Assembly: GCF_001757105.1 (NCBI RefSeq)
Contig: NZ_MDHN01000008.1
Location: 159,813 to 223,812 of the forward strand
Reading direction: 5' to 3'
DNA: 64,000 nucleotides
DNA from: Alteromonas confluentis
GTDB lineage: Bacteria > Pseudomonadota > Gammaproteobacteria > Enterobacterales > Alteromonadaceae
Made by a program: the position numbers and the translations under genes. Under the pieces are notes generated by a model that did no database searches, had not been told where the DNA came from, and saw only the letters and a program-made list of their open reading frames with translations. This document shows, in pieces, positions 56,651 to 64,000 of the stretch (its first letter is position 1; the number at the start of each line of letters is the position of its first letter).

Positions 56651-57286
56651 TTGCCCGCCATTGTCAGTATTTCTGTAACAGTGTTGTGAGATGGTATGTC
56701 ATCGCATCATCATGCATAAAAGTTAATGCTCAAAACCGAAAGCGAAACGTGTATCCTCTTTTTTGTCACAATAATTTACACGTTAACTTTGATTACGATC
56801 TAGTCAAAAATAATTTTGATTTGATACAAGGTTAGCTAAGTTATTGTTTTTATATGGTAATAGCTTGTGGGGTTACAGGCGCTAATTTTGCGCGATTTCG
56901 ATATGCAAGCATCCCGAGCAAATAATGTAATAAGCAATTTTTAATGCTGTGATCTTAATGTAAATGGTCTGACCATGAAGTGTAAAAGTGTCAGTTTTTT
57001 TTACAAAAAGAAAGATAAAGCAGGAATATGCTTCTAGTAAAAATTAATGATGTATATTTTCGATTAATCAAATTCTTATGGTAAAATTCCCGAAAAGTTC
57101 ACTTGTCAGTGAATTTTCTCGATTTTCTGTAAGAAAGTTACAACGGAATGTACAAGGGTCAATCGGTAATTTAAAGTTGGTATTGAAATTGCGTTAGTGC
57201 TTTTGAGATGAAGCGGTGCACTAACAAGACTTCAAAAGTAACCCACTTTCAATTATCAATCATTAACTATTCAAGGATGGTAAGTC
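56651..57286. promoter_or_regulatory. Long divergent leader region of the polysaccharide locus
   Basis: 636 AT-rich nt without a gene. On the plus strand an extended -10 promoter candidate is TTCGAT (57059-57064), 17 nt, TG-G-TAAAAT ending at 57087. Downstream, in the presumed leader of about 190 nt, are a small A/T-flanked hairpin TTCACT-TGTC-AGTGAA (57098-57113) followed by TTTT, and an 8-bp stem GTTAGTGC (57193-57200) with GCACTAAC (57218-57225). A second pairing, CTTTTGA (57200-57206) with TCAAAAG (57232-57238), would make a pseudoknot. No ops/JUMPStart element was found. Confidence 0.45.
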
Positions 57287-58684
57287 ATGGGAAACGGTTT
57301 CGTTAGAAACAATATCAATCAATTCGCTGTTGTATATCGTTTTGTTGATTTCTTAATTATTCAGTTAACGCTGCTTGCCGCTTGTAGTGTTTTCGGTGTT
57401 GCCATCGATGTGCATTATCATCTACTCGGTCTGATCGGCAGCACAACTTATCTTCTTTCTGCCGAACTTTTCTGGATTTATCGTTCCTGGCGTGCGGGTA
57501 CTTCAAAAGAGTTGCTCTTTTATACCGTAGTAAGTTGGGTAGTCAGTGCGGTGATCGTTCTAATCTATCTCTTCTTGACTAAAACCTCAGAAGACTACTC
57601 CCGTATAGCAGTTGTTAGCTGGTTGTTTGTTGCGCCATTATTTTTGTGTGCATGGCGCATGGCAATGCGAGCTTTTCTCTATCAAGTTCGTGCCAAAGGT
57701 TATAACAGTCGATCAGTAGCAATCATTGGTATGAATGAAAATGCCGTCGCTCTCGCCAACGAGTTGAAACGTAATCCGCAAACGGGTTTTCTTTTACGTG
57801 GAGTTTATGACGATAGAGAATTAAATCGGTTAGCAATTCCTGACGGTATGACTGTAGAAGGTAATATCAATGATGCTGTTGAGGCTGTGCAGAACGGTGA
57901 ATTTGATCAAGTATTCATTACTCTGCCTATGACGGCGAATAAACGCATTGAACAAGTATTACATCGGTTAGGCGACACTAACGCAGAGGTACATTTCGTT
58001 CCTAATTTCTTTATGTACAACATGGTTCACTCTCGTTTATGTAATGTGGGTAATCTGCAAACCATCAGCGTTTTCGATACGCCAATGCGTGGTGCGACAA
58101 CTGCTATTAAACGTGCGGAAGATATATTTTTGGCATTGTGCATCTTAACGGTAATAGCTATTCCTATGCTTATAATTGCGGCGGCTGTGAAATTGACATC
58201 CAAGGGCCCAATAATCTTTAAGCAGAATCGCTATGGTGTTGATGGTAAAAAAATCAAGGTGTGGAAATTTCGTTCGATGACAGTGACCGAAGATGGTGAT
58301 AAAGTAACCCAGGCCACCAAGGGAGATGCAAGAATAACTAAAGTTGGTGCGTTTTTACGACGGACCTCTCTCGACGAGCTCCCGCAATTTATCAATGTAT
58401 TGCAAGGCTCTATGTCTGTGGTGGGGCCTAGACCTCACGCTGTCGCACATAATGAAATTTATCGTAAAACAGTCAAGTATTACATGTTGCGGCATAGAAT
58501 TAAGCCAGGCATAACGGGTTGGGCTCAAGTCAACGGATGGCGTGGCGAGACAGATACAGTAGAAAAGATGCAAATGCGAGTGCAGTATGATTTGGAATAT
58601 ATCCGAAACTGGTCACTCTGGCTCGATTTTAAAATAGTCCTGTTTACCTTTGTTAAAGGATTTGTAGGCAAAAACGTTTATTAA
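57287..58684 (+). CDS. Undecaprenyl-phosphate hexose-1-phosphate transferase (WcaJ type)
   Basis: Polyprenyl-phosphate phosphoglycosyltransferase that starts repeat-unit synthesis by loading a sugar-1-phosphate, probably glucose, on undecaprenyl phosphate. The 465-residue protein has four N-terminal membrane helices, a CoA-binding-like Rossmann segment (VAIIGMNENAVALANELK), a fifth hydrophobic segment, and the C-terminal catalytic domain with KQNRYGVDGKKIKVWKFRSM, LRRTSLDELPQFINVLQGSM, VVGPRPHAV and KPGITGWAQVNGWRGET. Probably the first gene of the divergent polysaccharide operon. Confidence 0.95.
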   Translation: MGNGFVRNNINQFAVVYRFVDFLIIQLTLLAACSVFGVAIDVHYHLLGLIGSTTYLLSAELFWIYRSWRAGTSKELLFYTVVSWVVSAVIVLIYLFLTKTSEDYSRIAVVSWLFVAPLFLCAWRMAMRAFLYQVRAKGYNSRSVAIIGMNENAVALANELKRNPQTGFLLRGVYDDRELNRLAIPDGMTVEGNINDAVEAVQNGEFDQVFITLPMTANKRIEQVLHRLGDTNAEVHFVPNFFMYNMVHSRLCNVGNLQTISVFDTPMRGATTAIKRAEDIFLALCILTVIAIPMLIIAAAVKLTSKGPIIFKQNRYGVDGKKIKVWKFRSMTVTEDGDKVTQATKGDARITKVGAFLRRTSLDELPQFINVLQGSMSVVGPRPHAVAHNEIYRKTVKYYMLRHRIKPGITGWAQVNGWRGETDTVEKMQMRVQYDLEYIRNWSLWLDFKIVLFTFVKGFVGKNVY

Positions 58685-58706
58685 AAATAATTAGACTGGG
58701 GTAGTG

Positions 58707-59315
58707 ATGAAGAAGTTAATATTAGCAACCGGAATGCTTTTATTGTCTGCATTTTCTGCGAATGCCGCATTGATAGCGCATTCAGTTGAAGCAGACATTA
58801 CAGAAACAAATCAACGGTTTTCATTTGATTTTACGGATCTTAGTCAATTTGAAGATGGTAAAGATGCTTATCTTACCTTTATTTTTAAGGGTGATTATGG
58901 TCGTTTAAATGCAAAGTCGGCAACGCTGAGTATTGAATATGTTCATGGTTCAGCTAGGGTTGGCACCAGCGGTGAACAACTTAACATGATCGACGGTTTT
59001 GAGTATATCGATTACTTTGACACTGCAAGTTTGGGACTTACAGGTAGTGAAAATATTGTTGCTTCCTATAAGCTGTCTGCTGATGTCATGGCGCGTCTAA
59101 AATCCAGGGACTTTCTTCGGGCTAAAGTTGCTAATGCTTATAAAGTAGTTGGGTCAGACATTACTCCATTATCAGAGGATGAGCGTGAGTTTGTCAGGGT
59201 TGTTATGTCTTCTGAGCCAACAGCTAGTGTAGCGTTGAGTGAAAGCTCATCACTGTTTATATTAGCTTTAGGGCTTTGTGCTTTTGCGAGCAGGAATGTC
59301 TGGCGTAAAAAGTAA
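58707..59315 (+). CDS. Secreted protein with a PEP-CTERM-like C-terminal tail
   Basis: A 202-residue protein with a signal peptide (about 1-20, ending SANAA), a beta-rich middle (ADITETNQRFSFDFTDL, AYLTFIFKGDYG) and a C-terminal tail made of SESSSLF, a hydrophobic helix ILALGLCAFAS and the basic end RNVWRKK. This is the PEP-CTERM layout, but the Pro-Glu-Pro is replaced by Ser-Glu-Ser. It follows the phosphoglycosyltransferase by 22 nt, and PEP-CTERM proteins are known to accompany exopolysaccharide loci. ATG at 58707 used; GTG at 58704 is the alternative. Confidence 0.7.
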   Translation: MKKLILATGMLLLSAFSANAALIAHSVEADITETNQRFSFDFTDLSQFEDGKDAYLTFIFKGDYGRLNAKSATLSIEYVHGSARVGTSGEQLNMIDGFEYIDYFDTASLGLTGSENIVASYKLSADVMARLKSRDFLRAKVANAYKVVGSDITPLSEDEREFVRVVMSSEPTASVALSESSSLFILALGLCAFASRNVWRKK

Positions 59316-59320
59316 AATCG

Positions 59321-59348
59321 GAGCCCCCGGTATAGGGGGCTTTTGTTT
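59321..59348 (+). terminator. Terminator after the PEP-CTERM-like gene
   Basis: AGCCCCC, loop GGTATA, GGGGGCT then TTTGTTT, right after the stop. It splits the polysaccharide region into two transcription units unless read-through occurs. Beyond it, an 8-bp inverted repeat CTGCCAAG (59373-59380) / CTTGGCAG (59409-59416) lies in the gap before the next gene. Confidence 0.88.
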
Positions 59349-59486
59349 CTTGCAAATGGACTGCAGTGGTGCCTGCCAAGCACTGGATGGATGAGTGCGC
59401 TGAATATCCTTGGCAGCGCTGGTACCCATCCCTTCTCTTCCTATTCCCCTTTTTTCAGATTTTAATACGAGCACGACAATCAGAAT

Positions 59487-60608
59487 ATGTCTAAAGTTTC
59501 TATAGTTCTACATGACCTCAGGGGCGGTGGCGCCGAAAAAATGATGGTTCGACTTGCGAACCAACTTTATAACGATGGGATAGACATAGAGCTTGTCTTA
59601 TTGACGGAAGGGGGGGTGAATTTTAAATATGTTGCAGAGGGTTTATCTGTTGTTGAACTCAAGGCTCCACGTACCTTAGGGGCATTCAAGCCATTACGAC
59701 ATTATTTAAAAGCCCGACAGCCTGATGCCATACTTTCGGTTTTAACCCACGTTAACGTTATCACAGCATTAACCTGTCTTTCTCTGGGCATGACCGGAAT
59801 TCTATCGACCAGCGAACGCAATACATTCTCTCTGGATCGAAAATTAAATAACGATCCAACAGTAAAACTGGCTTATTGGCTGGCCCCCTATATCTACCGC
59901 TGGCTGCCAAAGCCGGTTATTGCGGTATCTAATGGCGTTGCTGACGATCTTGTAGCCTGTTCTTGTGTGCGAAGAAAAGACGTTACTTCTGCCTCTAACC
60001 CTGTAATAACAGTTGAAACCCGAAATGCGGCAATGGCATTACCGAGCCATCCTTGGTTACTGAATAAAGAGGGTAAAAAGGTCATTGTTTCTGTGGGCCG
60101 TTTATCCCACCAGAAAGGTTATGATATGTTATTGCCTGCCTTAAAGCAGGCCGCTGATAATAGCGATGTCAGGCTTGTTATTTTTGGCGAAGGTGAACTG
60201 CGCGACGATTTAGCCAATCAAGCAAAGCTTCTGAATATAGCCGACAGAGTGGATATGCCGGGCTATACCGAAAACCCTATCGCGGAAGTGCAGGCTGCCG
60301 ATCTGTTTGTTTTGTCTTCGCGTTTCGAGGGTAGCCCGAACGGTCTGGTGGAAGCAATGTCAGTAGGTACACCTGTAGTTGCTTTTGACTGCCCACACGG
60401 TCCCAGAGAAATTCTTGACGGCGGCAAAGTAGCGCCACTGGTGGAATACAAGAATATTAATGCTCTGGCCAGTGCGATAGAGTCAGAGTTAAACAGCAGC
60501 GTTGATAAAGCGACAAAAAGGCAGCAAATCATACAGAGTGTATCCCGATTTAGTTCCGAAAACTCAGCCGCTGAATATCTGAAACTGATTTTGCCAGGGA
60601 AGCAATAA
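59487..60608 (+). CDS. Glycosyltransferase family 4 protein
   Basis: A 373-residue GT-B glycosyltransferase. The N-terminal domain has the glycine-rich LRGGGAEKMMVRLAN; the C-terminal nucleotide-sugar domain has ISVGRLSHQKGYDML-type VGRLSHQKG, then FVLSSRFEGSPNGLVEAMSVGTPVVAFDCPHGPREIL with the E-x7-E signature. Close in style to enzymes that extend capsule or exopolysaccharide repeat units; donor and acceptor unknown. Overlaps the next gene by 1 nt (TAATG). Confidence 0.92.
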   Translation: MSKVSIVLHDLRGGGAEKMMVRLANQLYNDGIDIELVLLTEGGVNFKYVAEGLSVVELKAPRTLGAFKPLRHYLKARQPDAILSVLTHVNVITALTCLSLGMTGILSTSERNTFSLDRKLNNDPTVKLAYWLAPYIYRWLPKPVIAVSNGVADDLVACSCVRRKDVTSASNPVITVETRNAAMALPSHPWLLNKEGKKVIVSVGRLSHQKGYDMLLPALKQAADNSDVRLVIFGEGELRDDLANQAKLLNIADRVDMPGYTENPIAEVQAADLFVLSSRFEGSPNGLVEAMSVGTPVVAFDCPHGPREILDGGKVAPLVEYKNINALASAIESELNSSVDKATKRQQIIQSVSRFSSENSAAEYLKLILPGKQ

Positions 60609-61906
60609 TGAAACTGACATACGGTAGCCTGTTAAAAATTGTGTTACTGACTTCAATTGCATATTACTGTGGCTTTTTATTTTTCGCGCTTAGATTAGTG
60701 GAATCGGGGAGTTTATCTCACGGGACGGAGTTGATGGAGTCGAATGCATCCGGAAGTTCAATAAAGCAAGTCATAGGTCTAATATTATTCGGCATCTCAG
60801 GGGTACTAGTTGTCCGACTAGGCAAGTACCGTCTTTTTTTTATATTAAAAGAGAATCTTGCATGGATGCTTTTGATTGGGTACTTGGCATTTTCCATAAG
60901 TTGGTCTGTAGAACCAACTATCTCTATGCGACGAATAATAGGACTGTTGACAGTTATATTCACATGCTTAGCGCTTTGTTTGTATTTCCAGCCTTCCACG
61001 TTACTAATTTTAATTGCAGACGCTATCGTATTAGCTGCATGTATCGGTCTGGTCCTATTTGTGGTCAATCCGACTATGGCGACTGCATATTTCTCAGACC
61101 GTGGGCTCTCCTTTGTCGGCATGTTTTTCGATAAGAATGCTGGTGCGCGAGCATATGCCTATGCATTTATAATACTGGTCTCTCTGAACCAAAGAGTGAC
61201 AAAAGTATACCTTTGCAAGCTAGCTATTTTAGGTGGCTGCCTGATTTTTGCTAAATCAGCATCTGCCGCTATTTTATTGCTTGGAGGGCTCGGTATTGTT
61301 TTTTTATTAAAGAATATGCAGAGCAGCGAGCCAAAAAAAAATCTAAAGCATTCTGTAATATTCTGCTTGATACTGGGCACTGGTGCACTTCTGGCCAGCT
61401 GGCTTTATCCCTATGTGCTTGAGCTTTTTGGTCGAGATGCCAATCTGACCAACCGCACCATTATCTGGGAGCTCCTCAGTATAGAAATCGCTGAAAAGCC
61501 TGTTTATGGTTATGGATTTGGTGCATTCTGGGCTAGTACGGCTGTTAATGATTTCGTTGAGCGATGGGGATTTATAGGCAACGCGCACAGCGGGTATTAT
61601 GAAATGTTGCTTAACGGCGGATTTATCGGCCTTTGTTTATTGTGTTTTTTAATGCTGGTGGTTTTAGTTCAGGCGTTTTCACTTTATAACAAGGGAAACT
61701 CTGTGGGAACGGCTATTGTGGTAATAGCGTTGCTGCAGTATCTGGCAAATTATGTGGGTTATGTTTTTCTTAACTACAATAACTTTGACATGTTTCTGTT
61801 TTGCCTCTTAGCCTTCTCTCCCATAGCAATTAAGCTTTACGGTGAAGAAGAGACGGCGGAAGATAATAATTATAAAAGCACTCCTCATTTGAACCCGGTG
61901 AGCTAG
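60608..61906 (+). CDS. Wzy/WaaL-family polysaccharide polymerase-like membrane protein
   Basis: A 432-residue protein with about ten hydrophobic helices. The Wzy/ligase-like C-terminal loop reads VYGYGFGAFWAS and then FIGNAHSGYYEMLLNGGFIGL, with the His-Ser/Asn-x-Tyr-x-Glu motif. Located between a glycosyltransferase and a sulfotransferase, it most probably polymerises the repeat unit. It is the second member of this superfamily in the locus, the other being at 54.6 kb on the opposite strand. Confidence 0.87.
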   Translation: MKLTYGSLLKIVLLTSIAYYCGFLFFALRLVESGSLSHGTELMESNASGSSIKQVIGLILFGISGVLVVRLGKYRLFFILKENLAWMLLIGYLAFSISWSVEPTISMRRIIGLLTVIFTCLALCLYFQPSTLLILIADAIVLAACIGLVLFVVNPTMATAYFSDRGLSFVGMFFDKNAGARAYAYAFIILVSLNQRVTKVYLCKLAILGGCLIFAKSASAAILLLGGLGIVFLLKNMQSSEPKKNLKHSVIFCLILGTGALLASWLYPYVLELFGRDANLTNRTIIWELLSIEIAEKPVYGYGFGAFWASTAVNDFVERWGFIGNAHSGYYEMLLNGGFIGLCLLCFLMLVVLVQAFSLYNKGNSVGTAIVVIALLQYLANYVGYVFLNYNNFDMFLFCLLAFSPIAIKLYGEEETAEDNNYKSTPHLNPVS

Positions 61907-61998
61907 TTCGCTTTATGAGCGCTAATCTCATCCATAATAGAACTTTTTGATTAGTTAGAATGCTATGTGTGCATAGTAAAAAATAAGAAGGCCCCTCT

Positions 61999-62694
61999 AT
62001 GATATCCCATGAGCACAAGTGTGTGTTTGTTCACATCCCCAAGTGCGCCGGTACGAGTATTGAACACGTGCTAGGACATTTCGACGACTTTGAAGGGCGA
62101 CAGGGCCAAGACCACCGTTCGGTGAGAATGATGGATCCTAAACCGCCTTATTCAAAAATATTGTTTGACCCGGATAATGCGAAAGACTTCATACGCGGTG
62201 TGCGACATGGCTTTAGACAGCATAAAAACCCTAAAAATGCATTAACACTGACATCAAAGCAATATAATGACTATTTCTTTTTTACATTCGTGAGAAACCC
62301 GTGGGAGCGTTGCTTTTCCTGGTACAAGAATGTTATTAGAGATGAAATCCACCAGAAAAACTATAGGGTGCCGGCGACGATTAGCTTTGACGATTTTATG
62401 AAGGAGTATGCAGGTACTGGCTATTTAAGGCCGCAAACATACTGGTTGAAAAATTATAACGGTAATTTGAATGATATTGACTATGTAGGGAAGTTCGAAA
62501 GTTTAACTGAAGATTTTGTGGTCATAGCTCAAAAGCTTGGTATAAAGAGTACAGCGTTGCCGCATAAAATCAAAGGAAGCACTTCTAAAACGATAGAGAT
62601 GTCTGCAAGCGTAACGCGTTTCATATCACAATATTACGAAGAAGAAATCGAACTGTTCGGATACAAGAACAGTCCGTACATGAAGAGCCTGTAA
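61999..62694 (+). CDS. Sulfotransferase family protein, 3' end formed by IS256
   Basis: A 231-residue cytoplasmic sulfotransferase (Sulfotransfer_2 type) using PAPS. The 5'-phosphosulfate loop is HIPKCAGTS (12-20) and the 3'-phosphate motif is FVRNPWERCFSWYKNV from about residue 97; the end IELFGYKNSPYMKSL is close to where such proteins normally stop. The last codons and the TAA overlap the left inverted repeat of the adjacent IS256 element, which starts at 62685, so the original C-terminus was probably replaced. Sulfated polysaccharides are common in marine bacteria, which fits the locus. Confidence 0.85.
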   Translation: MISHEHKCVFVHIPKCAGTSIEHVLGHFDDFEGRQGQDHRSVRMMDPKPPYSKILFDPDNAKDFIRGVRHGFRQHKNPKNALTLTSKQYNDYFFFTFVRNPWERCFSWYKNVIRDEIHQKNYRVPATISFDDFMKEYAGTGYLRPQTYWLKNYNGNLNDIDYVGKFESLTEDFVVIAQKLGIKSTALPHKIKGSTSKTIEMSASVTRFISQYYEEEIELFGYKNSPYMKSL

Positions 62695-64000
62695 CAGATT
62701 CTGTGTAACTGCCATTTAGTTAATATGCTTTTCGAGGCGTTCCTCGAACTCGATAATAAAACGACTCATAGCCTGACGCCAGTTCTGAATGGGCATTGTC
62801 CATTTTTTGCTGGCATCTTTAATCGCTAAGTAAATCATCTTCTTAGCTGAATCATCACTTGGGAAGATTTTCCGCTTTTTAATAGCCTTTCTGATAACGC
62901 TGTTGAGCGACTCAATGGCGTTGGTGGTGTAAATCGCTTTGCGGATATCCTCAGGGTAACTGAACAGCGTATTAAGGTTTTGCCAGTGATTGCGCCATGA
63001 TTTAGCAATTTGTGGGTACTGGCCGTCCCAGATTTCACTGAAGCGTTCCAGTTCAAGCAAGGCTTCGTCTTCAGTGGCTGAGCGGTACACCCGCTTTAAA
63101 TCTGCTGTTACAGCCTTGTAGTCTTTCCACGATACATACTTTAGTGAGTTGCGCACTATATGCACGATACACAGCTGGATGTGGGTCTGAGGGAAAACGG
63201 TGTTAATAGCATCAGGGAAGCCTTTCAGACCATCCACGCAGGCGATAAGAATATCTTCGACGCCACGCTGCTGAAGCTCCGTCAACACGTTTAACCAGAA
63301 CTTAGCGCCTTCATTCTCGGCAATCCACATGCCCATCAGTTCCTTGTGACCTTCAGTGTTGATACCCAGAGCCAGAAAGATGGACTTGTTGATGACCCGC
63401 TTATCTTGGCGAATCTTCACGACGATGCAGTCCAGGTAAACAATCGGGTAAACGGCATCTAGAGGACGTGACTGCCATTCAATCACCTGCTCAATAACTG
63501 CATTGGTGACACGAGAAACGAGCGTGGGCGATATCTCAGCGCCATACCACTCCTCAAAGGCATTGACGATGTCACGGGTGCTCATGCCCTGTGAGTACAG
63601 CCAGAGGATTTTCTCGTCCATGGAAGTGAAACGGGTTTGGTGCTTTTTGACAAGTTTGGGTTCAAAGGAGCCTTCACGGTCGCGAGGCGTATCGAGTTTA
63701 AACTCGCCATCTTCGGTTTTGACCCGTTTACTGCTTTTGCCGTTGCGGGTATTGGTCGACGTGGACTGTTGATGTTTTCCGTAGCCAAGATGCTCATCCA
63801 TCTCTGCGTTTAGTGCCGCTTCAACGGTGATCTTCTTCAACATCTGACTAAATTCGTTCAAGTCCTCAGGTGTTTTAATCCCTTTGGCCGCTTCCATTGC
63901 GAAAGCTTCAAGCTCTTTCTTGTTCATTTGCATCTGCCTATCCTTAACTCTCAATAGAGTATGTTGAGATAGGCAGTTACACAAAATTAGTTACAGTCTC
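62685..64000 (-). mobile_element. IS256-family insertion sequence
   Basis: The transposase gene is flanked by imperfect terminal inverted repeats: 62685-62713 (begins GAGCCTGTAACAG) and the complement of 63972-64000 (begins GAGACTGTAACTA), both ending in TGTGTAACTGCC; 25 of 29 positions agree. The right end falls at the last base of the window, so the target duplication cannot be checked; the bases before the left end are TACATGAA. Confidence 0.9.
62716..63933 (-). CDS. IS256-family transposase
   Basis: DDE transposase of the mutator-like group, 405 residues from the ATG at 63933, which has AAGGA 8 nt upstream. Catalytic residues by motif: D168 (YPIVYLDCIVVKIRQ), D234 (ACVDGLKGFPDAI) and E341 (TTNAIESLNSVIRKA). 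The gene looks intact and so does the element, so it may still be mobile. An in-frame extension to 63984 would start inside the right inverted repeat. Confidence 0.96.
   Translation of the reverse strand: MQMNKKELEAFAMEAAKGIKTPEDLNEFSQMLKKITVEAALNAEMDEHLGYGKHQQSTSTNTRNGKSSKRVKTEDGEFKLDTPRDREGSFEPKLVKKHQTRFTSMDEKILWLYSQGMSTRDIVNAFEEWYGAEISPTLVSRVTNAVIEQVIEWQSRPLDAVYPIVYLDCIVVKIRQDKRVINKSIFLALGINTEGHKELMGMWIAENEGAKFWLNVLTELQQRGVEDILIACVDGLKGFPDAINTVFPQTHIQLCIVHIVRNSLKYVSWKDYKAVTADLKRVYRSATEDEALLELERFSEIWDGQYPQIAKSWRNHWQNLNTLFSYPEDIRKAIYTTNAIESLNSVIRKAIKKRKIFPSDDSAKKMIYLAIKDASKKWTMPIQNWRQAMSRFIIEFEERLEKHIN

Noticed and set aside
56651..57286. JUMPStart/ops element for RfaH in the polysaccharide leader
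   Set aside because: No GGCGGTAGC-type sequence was found on either strand.

Overview
The window is a 64 kb piece of a gammaproteobacterial chromosome, most likely a marine Alteromonadaceae member (Alteromonas / Aestuariibacter / Salinimonas-like). This assignment rests on gene order and protein character: apaH-apaG-ksgA-pdxA-surA-lptD opposite djlA, xerD-dsbC-recJ, rplM-rpsI-petABC-sspAB, the rpoN/PTS-Ntr/lpt/kds cluster opposite mla-ibaG-murA, and degS-degQ-zapG opposite zapE. No database search was possible, so the genus is inference.

Layout. 1-1.9 kb: 5' part of a chemotaxis receptor gene (minus strand) behind an almost ideal sigma-28 promoter. 2.1-8.7 kb: minus-strand operon lptD-surA-pdxA-ksgA-apaG-apaH (outer-membrane assembly, PLP synthesis, rRNA methylation, Ap4A hydrolysis). 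9.1-19.7 kb: plus-strand housekeeping genes djlA, xerD, dsbC, recJ, a small conserved-looking gene, recO, pdxJ, acpS, rlmD, relA and a half-length mazG. A lone solute-binding-like protein follows on the minus strand. 20.7-26.1 kb: rplM-rpsI with a structured leader, then petABC (cytochrome bc1) and sspAB. 26.2-28.4 kb: two tandem spondin-domain proteins, one periplasmic and one a lipoprotein, followed by an atypical OmpR-type regulator whose ribosome binding site lies inside a 60-nt hairpin. 28.4-38.7 kb (minus): mgtE, and the yrbG-kdsD-kdsC-lptC-lptA-lptB-rpoN-hpf-ptsN-rapZ-ptsO cluster with a second solute-binding-like gene at its end. 39.2-43.9 kb (plus): mlaFEDCB-ibaG-murA. 44.1-44.7 kb: two small unrecognised, translationally coupled genes. 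44.7-47.9 kb (minus): zapG, degQ, degS. 48.3-52.5 kb (plus): zapE, a cloverleaf-like intergenic element, a YebC-family gene and a PepSY membrane pair, then the RNase P RNA. 53-54.4 kb: lipoprotein with PKD-like repeats.

54.6-62.7 kb is the accessory part. It is a surface polysaccharide region: an O-antigen-ligase-like protein and an unknown membrane protein on the minus strand, and divergently a WcaJ-type initiating phosphoglycosyltransferase, a secreted protein with a PEP-CTERM-like tail, a GT4 glycosyltransferase, a polymerase-like membrane protein and a sulfotransferase. Base composition here is more AT-rich than in the core. The window ends in an IS256-family insertion sequence whose left inverted repeat supplies the stop codon of the sulfotransferase.

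Most of the window is conserved core genome. The observations most worth following are the hairpin-gated, cysteine-rich response regulator beside the tandem spondin proteins, the unknown gene pair between murA and degS, the cloverleaf element after zapE, and the IS256-terminated sulfotransferase in the polysaccharide locus.
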